Source: an uncultured Flavobacteriaceae bacterium (GTDB taxonomy: Bacteria; Bacteroidota; Bacteroidia; Flavobacteriales; Flavobacteriaceae). From it: a stretch of DNA of 55,839 bases. Positions 1-7,379 of the stretch are shown here, in pieces. The notes beneath the pieces were generated by a model. That model was not told the origin of the DNA, searched no databases, and worked only from the letters and a program-made list of their open reading frames with translations. Numbering within the stretch: position 1 is the first letter of the stretch; each line of letters opens with the position of its first letter. Where the stretch lies: positions 1-55,839 of the forward strand of contig CASIAE010000014.1 of NCBI GenBank assembly GCA_949372605.1, written 5' to 3'. A program made the position numbers and the translations under genes.

Positions 1-352
1 AATCCTCATGAAATACAGCGATTAAATTCTTTAAACTTTCAGTATCAATAAAAGGCTCATCTCCTTGAACATTTACCACCACATCAGCATTAATATTCTT
101 AACTGCCTCTGCAATGCGATCGCTTCCGCACTCGTGTTTCTTTTTACTCATAACCACATTTCCACCATTGGAGATAACCTCATCATAGATAATTTTACTA
201 TCGGTGGCTACAATCACTTCATCAAAAAGCCCCGTAGCTACTGCCTGCTCATAAGTTCGTAAAATAATAGTTTTTCCCTCTAAAATCTCCATCAACTTCC
301 CTGGAAATCGAGAGGAGGCATAACGTGCCGGAATCACTGAGATTACTTTCAT
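1..352 (-). CDS. kdsB: 3-deoxy-manno-octulosonate cytidylyltransferase, partial
   Basis: This is the N-terminal 117 residues of KdsB, cut by the window edge at position 1. The enzyme activates Kdo with CTP to give CMP-Kdo for lipopolysaccharide inner core synthesis in the cytoplasm. The start is ATG at 350-352, and the protein opens with [19 protein letters not shown], the nucleotide-binding loop of this cytidylyltransferase family. Further on are VATDS and [12 protein letters not shown], the second family signature. It reads away from the window on the minus strand, just downstream of the helicase gene at 411-1835, with 58 bases between them. The family call is firm; the C-terminal half is not visible here. 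Confidence 0.93.
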   Translation of the reverse strand, partial: MKVISVIPARYASSRFPGKLMEILEGKTIILRTYEQAVATGLFDEVIVATDSKIIYDEVISNGGNVVMSKKKHECGSDRIAEAVKNINADVVVNVQGDEPFIDTESLKNLIAVFHED

Positions 353-410
353 GTGAAATTAGAAATTATCATTAATGCAAATATGAGAAATATATTCAGC
401 TCCTAAATTT

Positions 411-1835
411 TTATTTAAAATAATCTGAACTAAATCCAATCAAATAGAGCTTTTCCTTGGCACGTGTTAAAGCGGTATAAAGCCAGCGAAAATAGTCCCG
501 GTCTGGACCATTGGGAATATAAGGCTGTTCAATAAAAACATTCTTCCACTGCCCTCCTTGAGATTTATGACAAGTAATTGCATAAGAATACTTTACCTGA
601 AGTGCATTAAAATAGGGATCGCTCTTTACTTTCAAAAAGCGTTTGTATTTAGATTTTTCTTTGGAATAGTCTTGAACTACTTTTTGGTATAGTATTTGTC
701 CTTCTTCAAAGCTGAGAGAAGCGGTCTCAGAACTCAAGGTCTTTAATGACAAAACCACATCAAAAGCTGGTTCTTTTGGGTAATCGACCATTTGGACGCT
801 TACTTCTGCGAATTTCATGTCATAACGATCAACGTATTTACTTATTTGATTGATCTTAACCACATCACCATTGGCAATAAATCCTGGCTGAGAATTTGCA
901 TCCAACCAAAAATAATTATTCTTAACCACCATCAACTGATCTCCTACTGAAAGATCTGATTCTAAATATAAAATACGTTCACGGATATTTCTGTTGAATA
1001 AATTGGCCCGTTTATTAGATCGAACGATTAAAACAGTTTGATCCACACCATCTTCTTGCAAAGTGTTTTCAAGTGCTTCTAACAATTCATTTCCTTCTAG
1101 AATTCGATGAACATCATTAAATCCCTCGAGATTAAAATTAAAACCCAAGTAATCTTCTTTAACCAAAAGCTCTCTGATACTTGTGGCATTATAAAGGATT
1201 CCTGAGGCTGCCTGTTGTCTTACCACATCCTCTAAGGTGACGCTGTAAACCTTTTTATTAAACTGAGTTTCTAATTCCTCTTCGCTCAAAGCGGGACTAA
1301 TATTGAGATGTACGGGGGGCAATTGTGCGGTATCTCCCACAAAAATCAATTTACATTTTTCGCCATTATCAACAAAATGAATTAAGTCATGTAACAAGGA
1401 ACCGTTTTCAAACAGCTTGCTCTGCTGTCGATCATCGCCTATCATTGAAGACTCGTCTATAATAAAAACAGTATTGGTATGCTTGTTTTCCTTCAATGAA
1501 AACTGGATTCCGCTGCCACCAGAAACTGCTTTTGGAAAATAAATTTTCTTATGAATGGTTATAGCATGTTTACCAGAATAAGAAGAAAGAACTTTAGCAG
1601 CCCTTCCCGTTGGGGCCATTAGAATAGATTTTTTGTTGACAACAATTAATTTTTTAACCAAATGGCCAATAAGTGTTGTCTTTCCCGTTCCTGCATATCC
1701 TTTAATTAGCAGTACTGTATCATCATTCTTATCCTCTAAATAGTCAGCAATCTGCTGAAAACCATTTTCTTGCGAGGCTGTGGGTGTAAAAGGAAAAGTA
1801 TCTTTAAGAGTTTTTTGAAAAGATTTGAAGGACAT
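411..1835 (-). CDS. RecD-like ATP-dependent DNA helicase (AAA / UvrD_C_2)
   Basis: A 474-residue superfamily 1 helicase of the short RecD2/exodeoxyribonuclease type common in Flavobacteriia. Walker A is GYAGTGKTT at about residues 46-54. Walker B is VFIIDESSM near residue 127, followed by FVGDTAQLPPV (motif III). The C-terminus carries YAITCHKSQGGQW and WLYTALTRAKEKLYLI, which are motifs V/VI of the UvrD_C_2 domain. It probably unwinds or processes DNA ends during repair. No RecB or RecC partner lies nearby, so it is not part of a RecBCD complex here. The start ATG at 1835 gives the usual length. Its exact substrate cannot be read from sequence. Confidence 0.85.
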   Translation of the reverse strand: MSFKSFQKTLKDTFPFTPTASQENGFQQIADYLEDKNDDTVLLIKGYAGTGKTTLIGHLVKKLIVVNKKSILMAPTGRAAKVLSSYSGKHAITIHKKIYFPKAVSGGSGIQFSLKENKHTNTVFIIDESSMIGDDRQQSKLFENGSLLHDLIHFVDNGEKCKLIFVGDTAQLPPVHLNISPALSEEELETQFNKKVYSVTLEDVVRQQAASGILYNATSIRELLVKEDYLGFNFNLEGFNDVHRILEGNELLEALENTLQEDGVDQTVLIVRSNKRANLFNRNIRERILYLESDLSVGDQLMVVKNNYFWLDANSQPGFIANGDVVKINQISKYVDRYDMKFAEVSVQMVDYPKEPAFDVVLSLKTLSSETASLSFEEGQILYQKVVQDYSKEKSKYKRFLKVKSDPYFNALQVKYSYAITCHKSQGGQWKNVFIEQPYIPNGPDRDYFRWLYTALTRAKEKLYLIGFSSDYFK

Positions 1836-1895
1836 ATCTAATATTTTCTTTTAAGATAATTCATTTTGAAAACTTTTACGATTAAAAAAAAAATG

Positions 1896-1903
1896 TAAAT
1901 TTG
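1896..1903 (+). promoter_or_regulatory. Bacteroidota -7 element upstream of 1926 gene
   Basis: TAAATTTG matches the TAnnTTTG consensus of the Bacteroidota housekeeping sigma factor, 22 bases before the ATG at 1926. The nearest TTG upstream (1866-1868) is 27 bases away, longer than the usual 17-23, so the -33 element is weak or absent. Confidence 0.5.
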
Positions 1904-1925
1904 TTTAGTTTTTAAAAATAAATAA

Positions 1926-2573
1926 ATGAAATCAGTTATTCTTCAATCAGTTCTTTGGATATTGGCAATATTTTTTAGCTATCAAATTTATGATTCTATT
2001 AATGGACCTATAAACTTCAATAAAACTAAAAACATTCGATATACTAAAGTGATCAACCGGATGAAAGAAATTCGAAAAGCGCAAATCGCGCACAAAGATG
2101 TCAATGGTATTTATGCCAATAATTTTGACAGCTTGGTTAAGTTTATCGATGAAGGTATCTTTACTTTGATTGAAAAAAGAGATTCTTCTTACCTTGAATA
2201 TGATCGCACATATCGAATCGACATGCTTAGGGAGGTCGTAGTTGTAGATACCTTAGGTTTTGTTCCAGTTAAAGACTCATTGTTTCATGGAGAAGAATCT
2301 TATAAATTCTTTGCAAACGTTCCTGTTGAAGGTGTAGAAGCTAAATTTGAAATCAAATCTGACATCATAGAAAAGAACGGTTATAGGGTTCCTGTATTTG
2401 AGGTCAAAATAGCCAAAAGCGTCCTCTTACATGATCAAAATAAGGACCTGTTAAAACAAGAAAATGAAACTATTTCTGTTGATGGAGTCAATGGATCTGC
2501 TATTGTTCTAGGATCACTTTCTGAGATTAAAACCAATGGAAATTGGCCTACAATTTTTGATGCTATTCAATAA
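1926..2573 (+). CDS. membrane-anchored protein of unknown function
   Basis: A 215-residue protein I do not recognise by function. Residues 5-22 form one hydrophobic segment, so it is probably anchored in the inner membrane with the rest outside. After the anchor, a helical stretch with KVINRMKEIRKAQIAHKDVNGIYANNFDSLVKFI looks like the N-terminal part of type II pseudopilins, where a long helix is followed by a statement such as 'Y(A)xNFDSL', but no prepilin peptidase site (G before FTLxE) is present. It overlaps the DUF3822 gene by 14 bases, so the two are probably translated together. Homologues in this position are, to my recollection, common in Bacteroidota. Confidence 0.75.
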   Translation: MKSVILQSVLWILAIFFSYQIYDSINGPINFNKTKNIRYTKVINRMKEIRKAQIAHKDVNGIYANNFDSLVKFIDEGIFTLIEKRDSSYLEYDRTYRIDMLREVVVVDTLGFVPVKDSLFHGEESYKFFANVPVEGVEAKFEIKSDIIEKNGYRVPVFEVKIAKSVLLHDQNKDLLKQENETISVDGVNGSAIVLGSLSEIKTNGNWPTIFDAIQ

Positions 2574-3333
2574 AAAAAATATAATAGAAAATGAATTATC
2601 CATCCAAATTTTCAAGGATGGATTTTCTTTTTGTAGTCATTTCTCTAAAAAATTCATTCTCTTCAAAGAAATTGACATCAAATTCAACGATGTCTTTAAA
2701 AAATTTCTCGAAGAAAACGCATATCAAGGTTTTGATCGAGTGACAACTGTTTTTATTGATCAACCCGCAACATTTGTTCCCAGCAAGATTTATAACGAGA
2801 AAAACACAGAGCTTTATCTTTCTCAAAATATTCCTTTAAATCCTTTGCTGCAAATCTCAAGAGAATTTACTAAGGATGGGGAAGTAGTCGTTTTGTATGA
2901 GTCGAATAAGCACAAAGAGGATACGTTGAAACATTATTTTAATGATATCCATTTCACTCATTTCTCTGTTATTCTTTACAATTTAATTCAGCAAGTGGCA
3001 TTGACAAACGAGAAAACTGAAATGTATATTAATATGCAAAATAGTCAATTTGACCTTTTGGTTTTTAACTCTGGCAAATTAATTTTTTACAACAGTTTTC
3101 CGCACAAAAACGAAGAAGATTTCCTTTATTATACTCTTGCGATGGCTGAACAATATTCATTAGACACGGATTTATATTCAATTAATTTTCTTGGTAAATA
3201 CACGCGTTTTAATTCTTATTACGAAGCCTTAAAAAATTATCAAAAGAAAATTGAATTTACAGAACTAGAGGCTTTAGATTCTCTTGATTTAGACAATCAT
3301 CCTGCCCCCTATTTCTTTAATCTTATGGCTTAA
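2560..3333 (+). CDS. DUF3822 family protein
   Basis: A 257-residue protein of the Bacteroidota DUF3822 family, function unknown. I chose the ATG at 2560 because the protein then begins MLFNKKNIIENELSIQIF, like its relatives; an in-frame ATG at 2536 would overlap the previous gene by 38 rather than 14 bases. Residues such as VLYESNKHKEDTLKHYF and MYINMQNSQFDLLVFNSGKLIFYNSF resemble the two-lobed ASKHA-like layout proposed for this family, but I see no clear ATP motif. It is cytoplasmic by sequence. Its stop overlaps the rsmD start by one base (TAATG), so 1926-3869 is probably one operon. Confidence 0.8.
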   Translation: MLFNKKNIIENELSIQIFKDGFSFCSHFSKKFILFKEIDIKFNDVFKKFLEENAYQGFDRVTTVFIDQPATFVPSKIYNEKNTELYLSQNIPLNPLLQISREFTKDGEVVVLYESNKHKEDTLKHYFNDIHFTHFSVILYNLIQQVALTNEKTEMYINMQNSQFDLLVFNSGKLIFYNSFPHKNEEDFLYYTLAMAEQYSLDTDLYSINFLGKYTRFNSYYEALKNYQKKIEFTELEALDSLDLDNHPAPYFFNLMA

Positions 3334-3869
3334 TGCGAATTATCTCAGGTTCCCACAAGGGTCGCAAATTAAGAGCGCCTAAAAACCTTCCAGTTCGCCC
3401 CACAACGGATCGTTCAAAAGAAGCATTATTTAATATTCTGCAAAATCAATATGAATGGTCAGAAATCAAAACACTCGATCTTTTTTCAGGCACTGGAAAT
3501 ATTAGTTATGAGTTTGCCTCAAGGGGAGTTTCGTCTGTTACTTCAGTAGATCAAAACCGATTTTGTGCTGGTTTTATTTCTATATATTCAAAAGAACTTG
3601 AATTGGAAATTCAAGTGATTCAGAGCGATGTCTTTAAATTTGTGAAAGACTGTTCTTTGAAATTTGATTTAATTTTTGCTGATCCTCCCTATGACATTGG
3701 AGAAGAAAAATATTTTGAATTGATTAAGTTAATTTTTAAAAACAAAATCTTGAATTCAAGAGGCAGCTTGGTCATTGAGCACTCAGAAAAATTAAATTTT
3801 AAAGAGCATCCCAGCTGGAAAAACTCAAGAAACTACGGAAGCAATACTTTCAGCTTCTTTGAAAGGTAA
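3333..3869 (+). CDS. rsmD: 16S rRNA (guanine966-N2)-methyltransferase
   Basis: RsmD methylates G966 of 16S rRNA in the small subunit, using S-adenosylmethionine. The 178-residue length is typical. It begins MRIISGSHKGRKLRAP, the family start. The SAM-binding motif I is LDLFSGTGNISYEFASRG and the catalytic N-methyltransferase motif IV is FADPPYD, as in other DPPY amino-methyltransferases. Its start overlaps the DUF3822 stop. It converges on rnpB, with only a few A residues between the two ends. Confidence 0.93.
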   Translation: MRIISGSHKGRKLRAPKNLPVRPTTDRSKEALFNILQNQYEWSEIKTLDLFSGTGNISYEFASRGVSSVTSVDQNRFCAGFISIYSKELELEIQVIQSDVFKFVKDCSLKFDLIFADPPYDIGEEKYFELIKLIFKNKILNSRGSLVIEHSEKLNFKEHPSWKNSRNYGSNTFSFFER

Positions 3870-3872
3870 AAA

Positions 3873-4164
3873 AAGGCAGGCCTGTAAGCCGGATTCTGTC
3901 GAGTCTTATTATTTATCTGGATGTTACATTGCTGCAACATTCTAGCCGCCTACCCAATTACATCGAACGAGCCGTCCTCAAACATAATCATACTTGGCGT
4001 TGCACCGCATAGAGTTTACCTGGTTTCACTACAGCCGAACTGTACTTGCTTTCTGTTGCACTGGTCCTATCCGCTTAAAACGAACGACGGGCATTACCCG
4101 CTATGCTGCTCTTTGGTGTCCGGACTTTCCTCTCTTGTAAACAAGAGCAATAAGATAGCCTGCC
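3873..4164 (-). ncRNA. rnpB: RNase P RNA (bacterial type A)
   Basis: The catalytic RNA of ribonuclease P, which removes 5' leaders from tRNA precursors. Read on the minus strand, it begins GGCAGGCT and soon contains GAGGAAAGTCCGGAC, the universal CR I / P4 strand. The middle holds GGTAAACTC followed by GGTGCAACGCC (CR IV). The end holds CAGAATCCGGCTTACAG (CR V), which pairs with the 5' P4 strand. The first seven bases GGCAGGC pair with GCCTGCC at the 3' end to close helix P1, fixing the ends to within a few bases. A -7 promoter box sits six bases upstream. Protein-like reading frames across it on the plus strand are artefacts. Confidence 0.96.
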
Positions 4165-4169
4165 AAATG

Positions 4170-4177
4170 CAAAGTTA
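4170..4177 (-). promoter_or_regulatory. rnpB -7 promoter element
   Basis: TAACTTTG on the minus strand fits TAnnTTTG and ends six bases before the first G of the P1 helix of RNase P RNA, exactly where a transcription start is expected. No clear TTG lies at -33. Confidence 0.65.
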
Positions 4178-4241
4178 GTCTTTTGTTGATAATTAAAGTT
4201 TAAAAAACGGATTTGAGATTCTCTCTACAAGATTCAATTTT

Positions 4242-4249
4242 TATATTTG
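4242..4249 (+). promoter_or_regulatory. dnaX -7 promoter element
   Basis: TATATTTG fits TAnnTTTG, 18 bases before the dnaX ATG. A TTG at 4213-4215 is 26 bases upstream, slightly too far for a standard -33 element. Confidence 0.5.
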
Positions 4250-4267
4250 TAAGTGATATAAAAAATT

Positions 4268-5332
4268 ATGGAAACCTACGTTGTTTCAGCTTTAAAATAC
4301 CGTCCGCTGACCTTTGACGAAGTCGTTGGTCAGCAAGCCATTACTCAAACTTTAGAAAATGCCATTGAGAAAAATCAATTAGCGCAGGCGTTATTGTTCT
4401 GTGGTCCTAGAGGGGTGGGGAAAACTTCATGCGCTCGGATTTTAGCTAAAAAAATTAATGGACAAGGGGTAAATAACACCTCAGAAGATTATGCTTTTAA
4501 TATTTTTGAATTAGATGCTGCGTCAAACAACACAGTGGATGACATCAGAAACCTGAACGAACAAGTTCGGATTCCGCCACAAGTTGGAACGCATAAAGTC
4601 TATATCATTGATGAGGTGCACATGCTCTCAACTGGAGCTTTTAACGCTTTTTTAAAAACCCTGGAGGAACCCCCAAAACATGTGATTTTCATTTTAGCCA
4701 CTACCGAAAAGCAAAAAATAATTCCAACCATTCTTTCGAGATGTCAAATCTATGATTTTAAAAGAATTGGTATTTCTGATTGTAAAAATCATTTGAGTAA
4801 GATCGCTAAAGATCAAGACGTTCAATTTGAAGAAGAAGCCCTAGACTTGATTGCTCAAAAGGCAGATGGTGCTATGAGGGATGCTCTTTCAATTTATGAC
4901 CGAATGGTGAGTTTTACCAATCGGAATTTAAACGTAAAATCTGTTGCTGAGAATCTTAATATATTAGATTATGATACCTTTTTCTCAATAACAGAGAGCA
5001 TTTTAAACAATGATATTCCTTCCATTTTAGTTCAATTTGACGACCTCTTAAAAAAAGGAGTTGATGAATTAGAGTTTATCACGGGCTTAAGTTCTCACTT
5101 TAGGGATTTAATGGTTAGCAAAGAGGAGAAAACCCTTCATTTAATCGAAGTCAGCAAATCAACGCAAAATAAATATCTACAGCAAACCTCAAAAGCTGGG
5201 CTAAATCTTCTTTTAGATGGAATTGACTTGACCAGTAAATGTGAGCTGGATTATAGAAACACAAAGAATAAAAGGTTATTAATTGAATTATGTCTGATGC
5301 AACTGGCCTCTCTCCATTTCGTGGAAAAGTAA
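4268..5332 (+). CDS. dnaX: DNA polymerase III gamma/tau subunit, N-terminal ATPase part (gamma-like)
   Basis: The clamp-loader ATPase of DNA polymerase III. This 354-residue frame holds domains I-III: Walker A GPRGVGKTS at about residues 46-54, FELDAASNN, the DExx box YIIDEVHMLS, and sensor I FILATTEKQKIIPTILSRCQ with the SRC arginine finger. The four-cysteine zinc module of the E. coli protein is missing between KKIN and YAFNIFELDAA; from memory this is also the case in flavobacterial homologues. The frame closes at TAA 5330-5332, straight after QLASLHFVEK, while the conserved C-terminal part continues in the -1 frame. So the product here corresponds to a gamma-like short form. See the next entry for the rest. 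Confidence 0.93.
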   Translation: METYVVSALKYRPLTFDEVVGQQAITQTLENAIEKNQLAQALLFCGPRGVGKTSCARILAKKINGQGVNNTSEDYAFNIFELDAASNNTVDDIRNLNEQVRIPPQVGTHKVYIIDEVHMLSTGAFNAFLKTLEEPPKHVIFILATTEKQKIIPTILSRCQIYDFKRIGISDCKNHLSKIAKDQDVQFEEEALDLIAQKADGAMRDALSIYDRMVSFTNRNLNVKSVAENLNILDYDTFFSITESILNNDIPSILVQFDDLLKKGVDELEFITGLSSHFRDLMVSKEEKTLHLIEVSKSTQNKYLQQTSKAGLNLLLDGIDLTSKCELDYRNTKNKRLLIELCLMQLASLHFVEK

Positions 5333-5991
5333 GGGTATACCTCATTCCCTCTACTCATTTTAACAACAGTACCTTCGCAAAAGTGAAAACAGCGGATAAG
5401 ACTGATCTTGTTGCTGAGCCAGAACCAGAATATAAACAAGCAGCCTCATCTCCCAAAATTAAGGAGGAGACGCGACAACAAATGAAAGCTATTAAGCCCA
5501 ATCTTAAAATTAATAATAGTAATTTGACTGATGCTGGTATATCCAGTTTTTCACTTTCTAGTATTCGTATTAAAAATGAATCCAAAAGAAAACTAGCTGA
5601 GAAAATACCGGAAGTTAATAAAACTACTACTCCTTTTACGCAGGAAGCACTTTTATTGCTATGGAAAAAGTATATTAATGAAAAGCTTGAACAAGGAGAG
5701 AGCAACATTGCCGCAATTTTGGAAATGAGTACCCCAGAACTAAATCCACCACATAAAATATTGCTTAAATCCTCTAACAGCCTAAATCGCGTGGAACTTC
5801 AAAAGGAATTGACACATTTATTACCTTACCTCTCACAGGCCTTAAACAATTATCAAATTACCTATGATATCAGTGTCTTTCGGATTCAAAATCAAGAATT
5901 GGTCTATGGTACTAAACAGAAATATGAACACTTAAAACAAATCAATCCAAACATCGAGGTTCTAAGAAAAGAATTTGATTTGGACGTTTAA
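5290..5991 (+). CDS. dnaX: DnaX C-terminal (tau-like) part, in the -1 frame
   Basis: This frame carries the C-terminal third of DnaX. After about residue 17 it reads YLIPSTHFNNS, then a linker rich in Lys, Glu and Pro, and then a domain that ends KQKYEHLKQINPNIEVLRKEFDLDV, which is the usual flavobacterial DnaX C-terminus. The ATG at 5290 lies inside the N-terminal frame and is probably not a true start. Adding one A to the run at 5325-5328 would fuse the two parts into one protein of about 574 residues, the size expected for a full tau-like subunit. The break is therefore a one-base deletion, a sequencing error, or a -1 ribosomal frameshift. The tau part normally binds the polymerase and helicase. 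Confidence 0.8.
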   Translation: MSDATGLSPFRGKVRVYLIPSTHFNNSTFAKVKTADKTDLVAEPEPEYKQAASSPKIKEETRQQMKAIKPNLKINNSNLTDAGISSFSLSSIRIKNESKRKLAEKIPEVNKTTTPFTQEALLLLWKKYINEKLEQGESNIAAILEMSTPELNPPHKILLKSSNSLNRVELQKELTHLLPYLSQALNNYQITYDISVFRIQNQELVYGTKQKYEHLKQINPNIEVLRKEFDLDV

Positions 5992-6482
5992 TATCATCCA
6001 TGTTGGGATTCACACTGCACACTGACCCCAGATAGATTAATATCGTTGAAAAAAATGCTTGTGAGGTTTTAATGGATTACGACTTCTACGAGTAAAAATA
6101 AGCTAGTACTTCCATTTCTTTTATCGTAACCTATCCATAAAACTACGAACTTTCAGTAATGGTCGACTAGCAAAGAGGTAATCAGTTTTTTTTAAAGGGG
6201 TTCTAGAATCAACCAATTGATCAACCGCTTGCTCTTTGCTGCATTAATTGAAACTAGAAGATGTAAAAGTTTCCCCTGCTTTCCGAAGAATTAGAAGATT
6301 ATTCTTTACGGAAGTTTTATAAAAAAACCGATAATTTGTGAAGTTCATAATTATACCTTATTCTTAAAATTTGTTAATAAATACAGAAGCTCTAAAATAG
6401 AAGTAGATGAAAAATGGGAAGTACTTTTAGATTTTGAAGTAAACTTAATTAAGACTTCAGGAAATAAACAGACCATGCATGG
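5992..6482. other. 491-base gap with decayed coding traces, unrecognised
   Basis: No intact gene. On the plus strand a stretch without stops runs from about 6294 to the TAA at 6483, reading KKPIICEVHNY, then LFLKFVNKYRSSKIEVDEKWE and VNLIKTSGNKQTMHG. It has protein-like composition but no start codon, and the frame changes upstream at about 6340. The first 280 bases hold many stops in all frames. This looks like the remnant of a lost gene, but I cannot name the family. The next gene (ppx) converges from the minus strand. Confidence 0.35.
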
Positions 6483-7379
6483 CTAAGCTTTCTTTTTGCT
6501 TTTCTTGTACAAGTACTTTATCATACCATCCGAAAGACCGACTTTAGGAACGTATATATTCTGACCCCCACTCCACTCCAATGCTTTTAAAAAAATTCTG
6601 GCAGCGGGCAAAATCACATCAGCTCGATCAGGATTAAGTGCAAAATTTATTATTCGCTCTTCATAAGATAGAGATTCTAGTTCTTTATAAATAATATTTA
6701 AAGAAATCCGAGACAAAGGTTTACCCTCTTTGACCTTAGCCAATTTTATCAATTTGTTTATGTTTCCTCCAGATCCTAATAAGGTGATTTTAACAAATTC
6801 CTTGGTGTGCTTATGTATCCAGATTTTAATTTGCTCCCAGACACGTTCATCAACCATGTTATTTATCAGACGAACTGTTCCTATTTTAAAAGATTTAGAA
6901 GTGATGTTATTTCCTTCGTTAAGTAACGTAAATTCTGTGCTTCCACCCCCTACGTCAACCAAAAGTAAAGTCTTAGGAGTGTCTAAAAAATCAGATATTT
7001 TACTATTAGAAATAATTTCGGCTTCTTTAGTTCCATCGATAATTTCAACTTTAACTCCAGCCCTTTTTTTAATTATGTCAATGATATGAGAGCCATTGTT
7101 TGCCTCCCTTAAAGCAGAAGTCCCAAAAGCAAGATAGTCTGAAACTCCATGAACGTTCATCAGTAATTTAAATGCTTTCATGGCCTTAACCATCCGCTTG
7201 ATGTTTCTTTTTGAGATTTCGCCCATCGTGAAAGAATCTTCTCCCAAACGAATGGGAACCCTCACCAATGCGTTTTTTTGAAAATAAACAGACTTATCTT
7301 CTGTTTGAATAACATTTGAAATCAATATCCTTATCGCATTAGAACCTATATCAATCGCGGCAAATTTAACTATCTTCAA
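6483..7379 (-). CDS. ppx: exopolyphosphatase, Ppx/GppA family
   Basis: A 298-residue member of the Ppx/GppA phosphatase family in its short, two-domain form, without the C-terminal HD-like domain of E. coli Ppx. Family members split terminal phosphate from polyphosphate or convert pppGpp to ppGpp. The actin-like fold motifs are clear: AAIDIGSNAIRILI (phosphate 1), LLLVDVGGGSTEFTLL (phosphate 2) and TLLGSGGNINKL near the adenosine motif. Its start lies 14 bases inside the end of ppk, so synthesis and breakdown of polyphosphate are linked. Polyphosphate is the likelier substrate because of this context. Confidence 0.9.
   Translation of the reverse strand: MKIVKFAAIDIGSNAIRILISNVIQTEDKSVYFQKNALVRVPIRLGEDSFTMGEISKRNIKRMVKAMKAFKLLMNVHGVSDYLAFGTSALREANNGSHIIDIIKKRAGVKVEIIDGTKEAEIISNSKISDFLDTPKTLLLVDVGGGSTEFTLLNEGNNITSKSFKIGTVRLINNMVDERVWEQIKIWIHKHTKEFVKITLLGSGGNINKLIKLAKVKEGKPLSRISLNIIYKELESLSYEERIINFALNPDRADVILPAARIFLKALEWSGGQNIYVPKVGLSDGMIKYLYKKSKKKA

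Noticed and set aside
3921-4178. An 85-residue plus-strand reading frame
   Set aside because: It lies wholly over the conserved RNase P RNA read on the other strand and has no protein-like features.
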